Positions 32,450-39,818 of a stretch of DNA of 43,452 nt are shown one piece after another. The stretch is from Actinomycetota bacterium. Lineage in GTDB: Bacteria; Actinomycetota; Geothermincolia; Geothermincolales; RBG-13-55-18. Location of the stretch: assembly GCA_028697145.1 (NCBI GenBank), contig JAQVFR010000031.1, positions 1-43,452 of the forward strand. Reading direction: 5' to 3'. A program made the position numbers and the translations under genes. Under the pieces are notes generated by a model. It ran no database searches. It had not been told where the DNA came from and was given only the letters and a program-made list of their open reading frames with translations. Position 1 is the stretch's first letter. Each line of letters begins with the position of its first letter.

Positions 32450-32773
32450 ATGGGCACGATACCCTTCGAGAAGAAGATAGACTATTACGCCGGTTGTTAC
32501 CGGCTGCACCGCAGGTTCTCGCCCGTGCCCATGGACCTGTACTCCACGGAGGAGGTCTTCTCCCGCCTGGAAGGCCTGGAGGTCAACCGCATCGACGTCC
32601 CTCGGTGCTGCTACAAGCCCGATGGCGCCGCCCATATCGCCGCGAGCGTGAGAACGGACACCCTGGTGACCGCATGCACCGGGTGTTATGGACAGGCTTT
32701 GACGGTCTTGCCACCCGGAGGCGGCACCGAGGTGCTCATGCTTCCCGAGCTGGTGGAGATGGCTCTCTCCTGA
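32450..32773 (+). pseudogene. CCG-domain (HdrB/GlpC-like) protein, probably truncated at the 5' end
   Basis: The 107-residue frame holds one cysteine-rich CCG domain: YYAGCYRLHRR (C16), VPRCCYKPDGAA (C53, C54), TACTGCYGQA (C76, C79). Complete CCG domains bind a non-cubane [4Fe-4S] cluster, as in heterodisulfide reductase HdrB; the second interval (21 residues) is shorter than usual. The reading frame upstream of the ATG also looks coding, with GC-rich third positions in about 18 codons (32396-32449; e.g. FPGEDIVFYPQAITEAM), but there is no ATG, GTG or TTG start there back to the stop of the radical SAM gene in the same frame. I infer loss of the N-terminal coding part; a functional short protein starting at 32450 is the alternative. 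Confidence 0.55.
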
Positions 32774-32900
32774 GGGGTCACGTCTTGATAATTGCATTGA
32801 GTGGATAGCTACCTGAATATAAAATACCTGCTCAATCGGGGTTAGTTTAAGCGAGAGATCGATACATACCGCGGTATGCAAAAAACAAGACCTGACCCCA
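32774..32900. mobile_element. Inverted-repeat element, copy C (127 bp)
   Basis: The right end (32865-32900), CATACCGCGGTATG then CAAAAAACAAG and ACCTGACCCCA, is identical to that of element A. The left end GGGGTCACGTCTTGATAATT continues GCAT and is an imperfect inverted copy. It starts directly after the stop codon of the CCG gene (32771-32773), so it may have joined or cut that gene's 3' flank. The interior is AT-rich and non-coding. Confidence 0.75.
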
Positions 32901-32905
32901 AAAGG

Positions 32906-32929
32906 AAGGAGGCGCCGCAGCGCCTCCTT
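32906..32929. terminator. GC-stem hairpin next to element C
   Basis: AAGGAGGCGC (32906-32915), loop CGCA, GCGCCTCCTT (32920-32929): a perfect 10-bp stem. On the minus strand it is followed by a T-rich run (CCTTTT), so it could terminate leftward transcription; rightward it lacks a T-run. Confidence 0.45.
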
Positions 32930-32937
32930 AAAGGGGA

Positions 32938-33035
32938 GCTATAAGCCACCGGCGGATAGGGCTATTTCAGGGGGTGGAATGTGCTGATTCCATCTCATGC
33001 TATAGGGCATATGGGGTTGGCCGGCAGCTTATAGC
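32938..33035. repeat. 98-bp segment bounded by 16-bp inverted repeats
   Basis: GCTATAAGCCACCGGC (32938-32953) and GCCGGCAGCTTATAGC (33020-33035) pair at 14 of 16 positions. The interior has no reading frame. It may be another small mobile or structured element; the ends are unrelated to elements A-C. The 32901-33200 gap otherwise holds a terminator and AT-rich DNA. Confidence 0.6.
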
Positions 33036-33050
33036 GTAGGGCTTTTTTCA

Positions 33051-33081
33051 ATGTCCAAAAAAATTCAGCCCCGAGCGGGGC
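33051..33081 (-). terminator. Intrinsic terminator for the lipid kinase gene
   Basis: GCCCC (33068-33072) and GGGGC (33077-33081) form a stem with loop GAGC. On the minus strand it is followed by TGAATTTTTTTGG, a strong U-run. It lies 120 bp past the stop of the minus-strand gene ending at 33201. Confidence 0.7.
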
Positions 33082-33200
33082 ACTCTATCTCTTTCAGATT
33101 TCGGTCCCACCCGTTGTTTTGAATCTAACAGGTGCGTATATCGGTGTCAAGCAAATCATACATGCTTATCCAGCTATTATATTGACATATATCATTCTCC

Positions 33201-34436
33201 CTACTTGGCATGCCTCTCCGTCCTCTCCAGCTTGCGCATCTCCCTCTTCATCCTCTTGGCGGCCCGGCGCGCGCTGTGTTTCTCCTCCCATTCCCGCGAG
33301 AACAGCACCTGCTGCTGGCCCTGCCGTTCCACCCGGTTCCTGCGCACCGCAGGCCCCATCCGCCTCGTCTCCAGGGCCTTCTCCACCCTTGCCTTCACCC
33401 TGCGGGACAGCTCCTCCAGTTCCTCCGCCACCCCTTCCCTCCTGGGGATGAGGCGCAGCTGGACCGGCTCCGGCGGCTCCTCCCTGTACACGAAGGGCAG
33501 CCTCTTGTCGTCCACTGACTCTTCGGGCACGAGGACTTTCAGGGCCCCCCTGACAACCGAGAGGTTGATGATCTTTCCCGCCTCGAACTTGTAGACCTCG
33601 CCGTCGATCTGGGCGTAGGTGTCGGACCTGCACTCGACGCGCATCTCCCGCACCTGGTGATAGGAGACCAGCTTGGAGAAGCCGTGCCTCCCCCCCAAGC
33701 AGGCGAAGGCGAAGAGGACGAGGCCGTAGACGTTGGGCATCTCCCTGCCCACGGTGAGATCGAGCAGGCCGTCGTTCATCCTCGCGTTGGGGTTGATCCT
33801 GATGTAGCGCCCGAAGACCGGCGCGTTGCAGAGGATGGAGATGAGCACCTTGCCCTCGAAGATCTGGCCCTCGTAATCGAAGCGCACATCGTACTTCTTG
33901 CGCTCCTCGAAGAAGCACTTCTTCAACCCGCTGTAGAAATAAGCGGGTATGCGGAAACGCTTCCACTTGTAGGCGCCGTCGGCTATCTCGGAGTCGACAC
34001 CGAGTCCCCAGGTGACGGCGGCGTAGTGGTCATCGTAGCGGATGAGGTCGATGGTGCGGCAGGTATTGCCCAGGATGGCCTCGAGGGCCTGTTCCTTGTC
34101 CTTGCGGTCGTAGCCCATGTTGCACGCGAAGTCGTCCGCGGTGCCCGCGGGGAACATGGCCAGCCTGAGGTCGGCGGAGGGCACTTTCATGATGCCGTTG
34201 ATGATCTCGTTGGTGGTGCCGTCGCCGGAGACCGAGACGACCACATCGAAGTCCTCCGCCCATTTCACCACCATCTCCTCGGCGTGCCCGGCTCTCTCGG
34301 TGAAGAGGAACTCGTAGTCCACGCCCGCCTTCTTCAGGCGGTTGAGAAGCCAGATCCCCTCCTCCTGCGCCTTGCCGCCACGGGAGACGGGGTTCACTAT
34401 GACCAGGTATCTCTTATCCTCTCCGTCCTTTGGCAT
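33201..34436 (-). CDS. DAGK-family lipid kinase with long basic C-terminal tail
   Basis: A 411-residue protein. Residues ~1-300 are a DgkB/YegS-type kinase: YLVIVNPVSRGGKAQEEG, then VSVSGDGTTNEIINGIM (the GGDGT motif has Ser for the first Gly), then FPAGTADDFACNMG (GTxND variant), and YAQIDGEVYKFEAGKI with the D-G-E motif. Substrate is likely diacylglycerol or a related lipid at the inner membrane face. Residues ~310-411 form an extra tail, strongly charged and helical (EELEELSRRVKARVEKAL, then RRAAKRMKREMRKLERTER), probably a coiled coil or nucleic-acid/acidic-lipid-binding extension; the family is normally ~300 residues. It is divergent from the CBS gene. A second lipid kinase of different layout lies at 23582. 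Confidence 0.85.
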   Translation of the reverse strand: MPKDGEDKRYLVIVNPVSRGGKAQEEGIWLLNRLKKAGVDYEFLFTERAGHAEEMVVKWAEDFDVVVSVSGDGTTNEIINGIMKVPSADLRLAMFPAGTADDFACNMGYDRKDKEQALEAILGNTCRTIDLIRYDDHYAAVTWGLGVDSEIADGAYKWKRFRIPAYFYSGLKKCFFEERKKYDVRFDYEGQIFEGKVLISILCNAPVFGRYIRINPNARMNDGLLDLTVGREMPNVYGLVLFAFACLGGRHGFSKLVSYHQVREMRVECRSDTYAQIDGEVYKFEAGKIINLSVVRGALKVLVPEESVDDKRLPFVYREEPPEPVQLRLIPRREGVAEELEELSRRVKARVEKALETRRMGPAVRRNRVERQGQQQVLFSREWEEKHSARRAAKRMKREMRKLERTERHAK

Positions 34437-34529
34437 CCTTTACCCCCTGCGTGGGACCGTCGGGAAAATATATTATCACGGCGAAAATCACTACGTAAAC
34501 AAATCCGGGTTAAATGTATGCATTCACGC

Positions 34530-34566
34530 CATTATCCTCCCCGGGGGGAGGTCCGGGGGGATAATG
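34530..34566. promoter_or_regulatory. Hairpin or operator in the divergent kinase/CBS region
   Basis: CATTATCCTCCCCGG (34530-34544) and CCGGGGGGATAATG (34553-34566) form an inverted repeat with one bulged base and an 8-nt loop. It is placed centrally between the divergent lipid kinase (start 34436) and CBS gene (start 34686), a typical place for a shared operator. No clear -35/-10 pair could be assigned. Confidence 0.4.
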
Positions 34567-34685
34567 TGGTTGATGTACCGGTTAACCCGGTCAAGATATA
34601 CACTGATACGGTTTCCAGGAAGCGTACGGCAGGAGCGGGATGGGAACAATTGAATACAAAGCGGGCAAAAGAAGAAGGAGGCGTG

Positions 34686-35192
34686 ATGCTGGTCAAGGAC
34701 GCGATGAGCCGCAATGCCCCCAGGATACGCGAAAGCGCGACCATCAAGGAGGCGGCGGAGAGGATGGCGCTCACCCAGGCCACGGAGCTGGTGGTGGTGG
34801 TCACGGGCGACCGGGTCGTGGGCATGATCGGCGCGGAAGACCTTCTGCGCTGTCTCATCCCCGAGTACGACGAGCTGCTGTCCAAAGGGGGTTCTCCCTC
34901 CATGCTGCATCCCCACAGGCGCTCCAGCGACCTCCTGCCCCATCTCAAGGTGAAGGAGGTCATGCGCAAGTCGGGCGCGGTGCTCGACCCGGAACAGAGC
35001 CTGGAGAGCGCCCTGGGGCAGTTGCTGGAGAGCGGGGGGCGTACCCTCCCGGTGGTGAGCGAAGGCGCCCTGGCGGGAAGCCTGTCCACGGTGGACGTGG
35101 CCCGCTCCCTCATGTGGCGCGACCAGGTCTCACCGGCCATGCTGCAGCCGAGCGAGGAGCGGAGAAAGGGCGGCAGGAAAAAGAGCCCTTAG
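34686..35192 (+). CDS. CBS-pair protein
   Basis: A 168-residue protein consisting essentially of two CBS domains: VKDAMSRNAPRIRESATIKE with GDRVVGMIGAEDLLRCLIPE (domain 1) and VKEVMRKSGAVLDPEQSLES with GALAGSLSTVDVARSL (domain 2). CBS pairs usually bind adenosyl ligands such as AMP or SAM and regulate partners. There is a Lys/Arg-rich C-terminal tail. The ATG at 34686 is 5 nt after GAAGGAGG; the much longer open frame upstream is antisense to the lipid kinase. No partner is evident; the CooC gene starts 166 bp later. Confidence 0.85.
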   Translation: MLVKDAMSRNAPRIRESATIKEAAERMALTQATELVVVVTGDRVVGMIGAEDLLRCLIPEYDELLSKGGSPSMLHPHRRSSDLLPHLKVKEVMRKSGAVLDPEQSLESALGQLLESGGRTLPVVSEGALAGSLSTVDVARSLMWRDQVSPAMLQPSEERRKGGRKKSP

Positions 35193-35358
35193 CCCGGCGT
35201 CTCCGCGGCAGTAGGGCGGCGCGGCGAGATCCTCGCAGGCGGTAGTCCGGGCCGGGTCCCGCTCACCCACACTCCCGGAAAAAGAACCTATAATATAATG
35301 CACCCGGAAATGACGGCGTGCCGCTTTTCGGCGCGCGAGCGCGAAGGAGGGAACTGAG

Positions 35359-36144
35359 TTGAAGATAGCCGTGACCGGCAAGGGGGGAGTGGGCAAGACC
35401 ACTCTCGCGGGGGGGCTGGCCCGCCTGCTCGCCGACGAGGGATACAACGTGGTGGCCGTGGACGCGGACCCCGACGCCAACCTGGCCTCCAGCCTGGGCA
35501 TCCCCATGGAGGATATGGCCGACGTGGTGCCCATAGCCGACATGAAGGAACTGGTGGCGGAGCGCACCGGTTCCAAGCCCGGCACCTTCGGCACCTACTT
35601 CAAGATGAACCCCAAGGTGGACGACCTGCCCGAGGCCCTTTCGAAGGTGCATGCCGGGGTGCGCCTGCTGGTGATGGGCACGGTGAAGGAAGGCGGCGGG
35701 GGCTGCGTGTGCCCGGAATCCGTCATGCTCAAGGCCCTGCTGCAGCACCTGCTGCTCGCCCGCGACGACGTGGTCATCCTGGACATGGAGGCCGGCCTGG
35801 AGCACCTGGGCCGGGGCACCGCGAAAGCGGTGGACGCCATGGTCGTGGTCATCGAGCCCGGGATGCGCAGCATGCAGACGGCCGAGACCATACGCAAACT
35901 GGCGTCGGACCTCAACGTGCAACGCATCTTCGTGGTGCTCAACAAGGTGCAGGGACCCGACGAGGAGGAAGTGATGAAGAGCCGCCTGGACGGTCTGCCC
36001 TACCTGGGCTCCATCTCCTACAACCAGAGCATCCGCCGCTCCGACCTGGAGGGGACCAGCCCCTACGACGCCGACCCCGCCTTCGTGGACGAGGTGCGCG
36101 CCATAAAGGACAGACTTTTCCGGGAACTGGGAAGGGAGGCATGA
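35359..36144 (+). CDS. cooC: CooC-type nickel-insertion ATPase
   Basis: A 261-residue MinD/ParA-type ATPase. GKGGVGKTT is the deviant Walker A, VVAVDADPDANLASSLGI the switch I/Asp region, and GGCVCPESVMLKALLQHLL contains the Cys-x-Cys that binds metal in CooC and AcsF, which load nickel into carbon-monoxide dehydrogenase. DVVILDMEAGLEHLGRGTAK is the characteristic DxEAGxEHxGRG motif. TTG start follows GGAGGG. The gene overlaps the NfnA-type gene start by 1 base. Two tandem TATAAT sequences at 35289-35299 are candidate -10 elements, without a clear -35. No CODH gene is in the window. Confidence 0.9.
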   Translation: MKIAVTGKGGVGKTTLAGGLARLLADEGYNVVAVDADPDANLASSLGIPMEDMADVVPIADMKELVAERTGSKPGTFGTYFKMNPKVDDLPEALSKVHAGVRLLVMGTVKEGGGGCVCPESVMLKALLQHLLLARDDVVILDMEAGLEHLGRGTAKAVDAMVVVIEPGMRSMQTAETIRKLASDLNVQRIFVVLNKVQGPDEEEVMKSRLDGLPYLGSISYNQSIRRSDLEGTSPYDADPAFVDEVRAIKDRLFRELGREA

Positions 36145-36956
36145 TGTTCCCCATACTCGAGAAAAAGCAGCTCGCCGAGGCGGTATATTCCGTCGTCGTC
36201 GAGGCCCCGGACATCGCGCGGCGCGCCCTGGCGGGCCAGTTCGTCATCCTGCGCCTGGACGAGACGGGCGAGCGCTTTCCCCTGACCCTGTGCGACTGGT
36301 CCGCCGCGGAGGGCTGGATACGCCTGGTGCTGCAGGTGGTCGGTCGTTCCACGCGCAAGCTCAGCCTCATGGAGGCGGGCGAGGGCATACTCGACCTCGT
36401 CGGCCCCCTGGGCCGGCCCGCCGAGATATGCGCCGGCGAACACGTGGTTTGCGTGGGGGGAGGAGTGGGCATCGCGGCCATCCACCCCATCTGCCGCGCG
36501 CTGCGTGAGGCCGGAAACCGCGTGACCGGCATCATCGGGGCCCGCACCGACGACCTCCTCATCCTGGAGGAGGAGATGACCGCGGTCACGGACGAACTCG
36601 TGCTCACCACCGATGACGGCTCGCGGGGCATAGCGGGCAGGGTCACCTGGGCCCTGGAGGAGCTGCTCAAGAAAGATCCCGTGGACCTCGTGATCGCCAT
36701 AGGGCCCGCCATCATGATGAAGTTCGCCAGCGCGGTTACGCGCGGGTACGACGTCCCGACCCGGGTCAGCCTCAACTCCATCATGCTGGACGGTACGGGC
36801 ATGTGCGGCACCTGCCGCTGCGAGGTGGAGGGCAAGACCCGCTTCGCCTGCGTGGACGGTCCCGAGTTCGACGGCCACGCCGTGGACTGGGGCCTGCTCC
36901 TCTCCCGCCTGGACCAGTACAAGGAGGAAGAGGAGATAGCCCGCAGTCTCCCGTGA
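36144..36956 (+). CDS. NfnA/PyrK-type FAD/NAD-binding flavoprotein subunit
   Basis: A 270-residue protein of the ferredoxin-NADP+ oxidoreductase alpha / dihydroorotate dehydrogenase PyrK family. RFPLTLCDW is the FAD-contact RxxT/L motif; VVCVGGGVGIAAIHPICRAL and IGARTDDLLILEEEM lie in the NAD(P) domain. The C-terminal motif LDGTGMCGTCRCEVEGKTRF and ACVDGPEFDGHAVDW, with four Cys, is the [2Fe-2S] site specific to NfnA/SudB subunits. Normally an NfnB (GltD-like) subunit follows; here a glycerate kinase gene follows instead, so the partner must be elsewhere or different. ATG 36144 is 4 nt after GGGAGG. Confidence 0.85.
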   Translation: MFPILEKKQLAEAVYSVVVEAPDIARRALAGQFVILRLDETGERFPLTLCDWSAAEGWIRLVLQVVGRSTRKLSLMEAGEGILDLVGPLGRPAEICAGEHVVCVGGGVGIAAIHPICRALREAGNRVTGIIGARTDDLLILEEEMTAVTDELVLTTDDGSRGIAGRVTWALEELLKKDPVDLVIAIGPAIMMKFASAVTRGYDVPTRVSLNSIMLDGTGMCGTCRCEVEGKTRFACVDGPEFDGHAVDWGLLLSRLDQYKEEEEIARSLP

Positions 36957-36970
36957 CGGAGACCACGGAG

Positions 36971-38110
36971 ATGCGCATCCTTATCGCACCGGATAAGTTC
37001 AAGGGCTCCCTCAGTTCGAGCGAGGCGGCCGCGGCGATAGGGCGCGGTTTTTCCGAGGGCTGGCCCCAAGCCGAGCTGGCAAGCTGCCCCCTGGCCGACG
37101 GGGGCGAGGGGACCATGGAGCTGCTCGTCGCGTCCACGGGCGGAAAGACGCTGGAGTGCGAGGTGACCGGCCCGCTGGGCGAGCGGCGGCTCGCCCCCCT
37201 GGGCATCCTCGGGGACGGCATGACCGCCGTGGTCGAGATGGCCCTGGCCTCGGGCCTTGTGCTCGTCCCCCCCGATAAACGCGATCCGCGCTACACCACC
37301 ACGGCCGGCACCGGCGACCTCATCCGCCGCGCCCTGGACGAGGGCCTGCGGCGTATCATCGTGGGCATCGGGGGCAGCGCCACTAACGACGGGGGCGCAG
37401 GTATGGCCGCGGCCCTGGGGGTCCGCTTCCTGGACGAGAGCGGCGAGGAACTGCCGCCCGGAGCCATCTACCTCAACAACCTGGAGAGCATCGACATGTC
37501 AGGTCTCGATCCCCGCATCCGCGAGACGGCGATGGTGGTGGCCTCCGACGTGACCAATCCGCTGCTGGGGGCGGAAGGCGCCACCCGCGTATACGGGCCA
37601 CAGAAGGGCGCCAGCGAGTACGACGTGGAACTGCTGGAGCGGGGCCTCGAAAGGCTCGCCGAGGTAGTCTCCTCGCGGGCGGCGCAGGGTATCGAGGGAA
37701 GGCCGGGGGCGGGCGCCGCGGGGGGGCTCGGCTTCGGGCTCATGGCCTTCCTGGGCGCGCTGATGCGGCCGGGCGTCGACGTGGTCATGGCCGCCGTGGG
37801 CTTCGAGAAGAAGCTCGTTGGGTGCGACCTGGTGATAACCGGGGAGGGCAGGCTGGACGCCCAGACCTCCTACGGCAAGACGGTTACCGGCGTCGCCCGT
37901 AGCGCGCGCAGACACGGCATCCCCGTCCTGGCACTGGCGGGCGAGGTCTCCGAGGGGGCGGGAAAGCTGCATGAGATGGGCATTACCTCCCTGCTCGGTA
38001 TCGCTCGAGGTCCCATGGGCCTGGAGGAGAGCATGCGCCTCGCGGACGAACTCCTCGCGGACACCTCGCGTGAACTCGCCTCCCTCCTCTGCTCCCTCCG
38101 CAGCGGCTGA
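36971..38110 (+). CDS. Glycerate 2-kinase (GlxK/GarK type)
   Basis: A 379-residue glycerate kinase of the GK-II/GarK-like type. MRILIAPDKFKGSLSSSEAA is the diagnostic N-terminus; PLADGGEGTMELLV, VGIGGSATNDGGAGMAAALG, and VITGEGRLDAQTSYGKTVTG are the conserved substrate/ATP motifs of PF02595. Its length equals the family norm of ~380. It phosphorylates D-glycerate to 2-phosphoglycerate. ATG 36971 is chosen because GGAG lies 9 nt upstream; a GTG at 36953 overlaps the preceding stop (GTGA). It is the third gene of the cooC operon. Confidence 0.92.
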   Translation: MRILIAPDKFKGSLSSSEAAAAIGRGFSEGWPQAELASCPLADGGEGTMELLVASTGGKTLECEVTGPLGERRLAPLGILGDGMTAVVEMALASGLVLVPPDKRDPRYTTTAGTGDLIRRALDEGLRRIIVGIGGSATNDGGAGMAAALGVRFLDESGEELPPGAIYLNNLESIDMSGLDPRIRETAMVVASDVTNPLLGAEGATRVYGPQKGASEYDVELLERGLERLAEVVSSRAAQGIEGRPGAGAAGGLGFGLMAFLGALMRPGVDVVMAAVGFEKKLVGCDLVITGEGRLDAQTSYGKTVTGVARSARRHGIPVLALAGEVSEGAGKLHEMGITSLLGIARGPMGLEESMRLADELLADTSRELASLLCSLRSG

Positions 38111-38225
38111 ACCCCGGTGCGCCCGTGCCGCGCGCCGGGCATCTCCACCCCCTCCCGGCGGCCGATCCGCCGTCAAAGCGGGCAGCATAGACCTGTCAGC
38201 CGTCACCGGTATAGCCCTGTCGCTG

Positions 38226-38309
38226 TGATATAATCTTCTTGTGTGCGAAAGACCTGCATAGGCGGTGTTTTGAAATGTGGCGAAATGTTTTCGCCGTATT
38301 TTTTACGGC
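38226..38309 (+). promoter_or_regulatory. moaA leader: extended -10 promoter and two overlapping hairpins
   Basis: TGATATAAT (38226-38234) is a consensus -10 with TGn extension. Within the predicted leader, GGCGAAA (38279-38285) pairs with TTTCGCC (38289-38295), and GCCGTA (38293-38298) pairs with TACGGC (38304-38309). The two hairpins share GCC (38293-38295), so they exclude each other; they end 16 bp before the moaA start. No Moco-riboswitch consensus is recognisable. An attenuator-like role is inference. Confidence 0.45.
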
Positions 38310-38324
38310 AAGGGAAGCGGTGGC

Positions 38325-39299
38325 ATGACCTCGCTCATCGACCCTTATTCCAGGCATATCGACTACCTGCGCCTCGCGGTCACCGACCGCTGCAACCTGA
38401 GGTGTGTATACTGCATGCCTCCAGGGGGGGTGCCTCACCTGCATCACGAGGATATCCTCACCTACGAGGAGATGGTGCGTTTCCTGCGCATCTCCGTGCA
38501 GGCGGGCATAAGCAAGGTCCGCCTCACCGGGGGAGAGCCCCTGGTGCGCAAGGACCTGGACGTCCTGGTGCGCGAGATAGCGGACCTGCGCGAGGACGTG
38601 GACATCTCCCTCACCACCAACGGCACCCTGCTGGCAGATCAGGCGGAGGGACTGGCCGCGGCCGGGCTGAGGCGGGTCAACGTGAGCATGGACTCCCTCG
38701 ACCCCGACACCTACCGCCGCATAACCCGCACCGGCGACCTCGCGGACGCGCTTGCCGGCTTGGAGGCCGCCCTGGAGGCGGGCCTGGAGCCGGTGAAGGT
38801 CAACGTGGTGGTCCTCGAGCACCTCCTGGAGGAGCTGGACGCTTTCGTGGACCTGGTGCGGCGGCTGCCCGTGCACGTGAGGTTCATCGAGTACATGAGC
38901 CCGTGCGGGATGTTCGACGATTCCTATTACGTCTCGGCGGAGGAGATCAAGCGGCGCCTGGGGGAGATCGGCGAGCTGACCCGCTCGGCCCTGCCCCCCG
39001 TGGGCGCGGGCCCGGCGCGATATTACAGCCTGCGGGAGGCGCGCGGGACCCTGGGCTTCATCTCCCCGGTCAGTTCCCATTTCTGCCCCGAGTGTAACCG
39101 CCTCCGCCTCACGGCAGACGGCAAGATGAAGCCGTGCCTCTTCTCGCGGGAGGAGGACGACGTGCGCGAGATCCTGCGGGGCAGCTCAAGCGACGAGCCG
39201 GTGCTGAAAGCCATCCGGCTTTCACTGGCAAAGAAGCCGCGCGACCACGGCGGCTTCCCGGAATCCCCCGGCAGGAGCATGTCGCAGATAGGAGGTTGA
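38325..39299 (+). CDS. moaA: GTP 3',8-cyclase MoaA
   Basis: A 324-residue MoaA. The radical SAM motif is CNLRCVYCMP (Cys-x3-Cys-x2-Cys), followed by RLTGGEPLVRKD and LTTNGTLLADQA. The C-terminal cluster is HFCPECNRLRLTADGKMKPC with a third Cys 13 residues later, as needed for GTP binding. The C-terminus ends RSMSQIGG, the family's conserved GG tail. It converts GTP to 3',8-cyclo-7,8-dihydro-GTP in molybdenum-cofactor synthesis. ATG 38325 gives the family's expected N-terminus; an upstream GTG/ATG frame adds unconserved residues. It opens a four-gene operon. Confidence 0.97.
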   Translation: MTSLIDPYSRHIDYLRLAVTDRCNLRCVYCMPPGGVPHLHHEDILTYEEMVRFLRISVQAGISKVRLTGGEPLVRKDLDVLVREIADLREDVDISLTTNGTLLADQAEGLAAAGLRRVNVSMDSLDPDTYRRITRTGDLADALAGLEAALEAGLEPVKVNVVVLEHLLEELDAFVDLVRRLPVHVRFIEYMSPCGMFDDSYYVSAEEIKRRLGEIGELTRSALPPVGAGPARYYSLREARGTLGFISPVSSHFCPECNRLRLTADGKMKPCLFSREEDDVREILRGSSSDEPVLKAIRLSLAKKPRDHGGFPESPGRSMSQIGG

Positions 39300-39300
39300 C

Positions 39301-39810
39301 GTGACGGCGGAGAAAAGCAAGAAGCGGGGTGCTGAGCTGACCCACCTCGATGAGAAGGGCCGGGCACGCATGGTGGACATCTCTTCCAAGCGGGTCACGG
39401 CACGCGCGGCGACGGCCCGTGCCAGCGTGATGATGCAGGAAGCGACCCTGGATCTTGTCCTGGGCGCGGGCATCGAGAAGGGTGACGTGCTGGGGACGGC
39501 GCGCATCGCCGGCATCATGGCCGCAAAGAAGACCAGCGAGCTCATCCCCATGTGCCATCCCATAGCCATCACCTCGGTGGAGATGGAATTCGAGGTGGAC
39601 AGGAAGGCTTCCACCATAACCGCCGTCGCCACCGCCAGGACCAGGGACCGCACCGGCATCGAGATGGAGGCCCTGACCGCCGCAGCGGTCGCCGCCCTTA
39701 CCATATACGACATGTGCAAGGCCGTGGACCGAGCCATGACCATAAGCTCCGTGCAGCTGTTGAAAAAGTCTGGGGGCAGGTCCGGCACGTTCGCGCGCGA
39801 TAAGGAGTGA
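39301..39810 (+). CDS. moaC: Cyclic pyranopterin monophosphate synthase MoaC
   Basis: A 169-residue MoaC. GRARMVDISSKRVTARAATA opens the domain, IPMCHPIAIT carries the conserved Cys-His-Pro, and DRTGIEMEALTAAAVAALTI with YDMCKAVDRAM forms the active site. It works after MoaA to make cPMP. The GTG start at 39301 is 7 nt after AGGAGG and is adjacent to the moaA stop. It ends with a GTGA-region overlap to the MOSC gene's ribosome-binding site. Confidence 0.97.
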   Translation: MTAEKSKKRGAELTHLDEKGRARMVDISSKRVTARAATARASVMMQEATLDLVLGAGIEKGDVLGTARIAGIMAAKKTSELIPMCHPIAITSVEMEFEVDRKASTITAVATARTRDRTGIEMEALTAAAVAALTIYDMCKAVDRAMTISSVQLLKKSGGRSGTFARDKE

Positions 39811-39818
39811 AGCCGGTT

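Noticed and set aside
32336-32450. TGA read-through or selenocysteine joining the radical SAM and CCG frames
   Set aside because: The residues directly after the TGA do not look like conserved protein, and no SECIS-like hairpin was identified; truncation explains the data more simply.
33657-35192. 511-residue plus-strand open frame ending with the CBS protein
   Set aside because: The upstream part is antisense to the lipid kinase; the CBS gene starts at 34686 after GAAGGAGG.
38160-38324. Molybdenum-cofactor riboswitch before moaA
   Set aside because: The conserved core of the Moco RNA motif could not be recognised; only two short overlapping hairpins are present.
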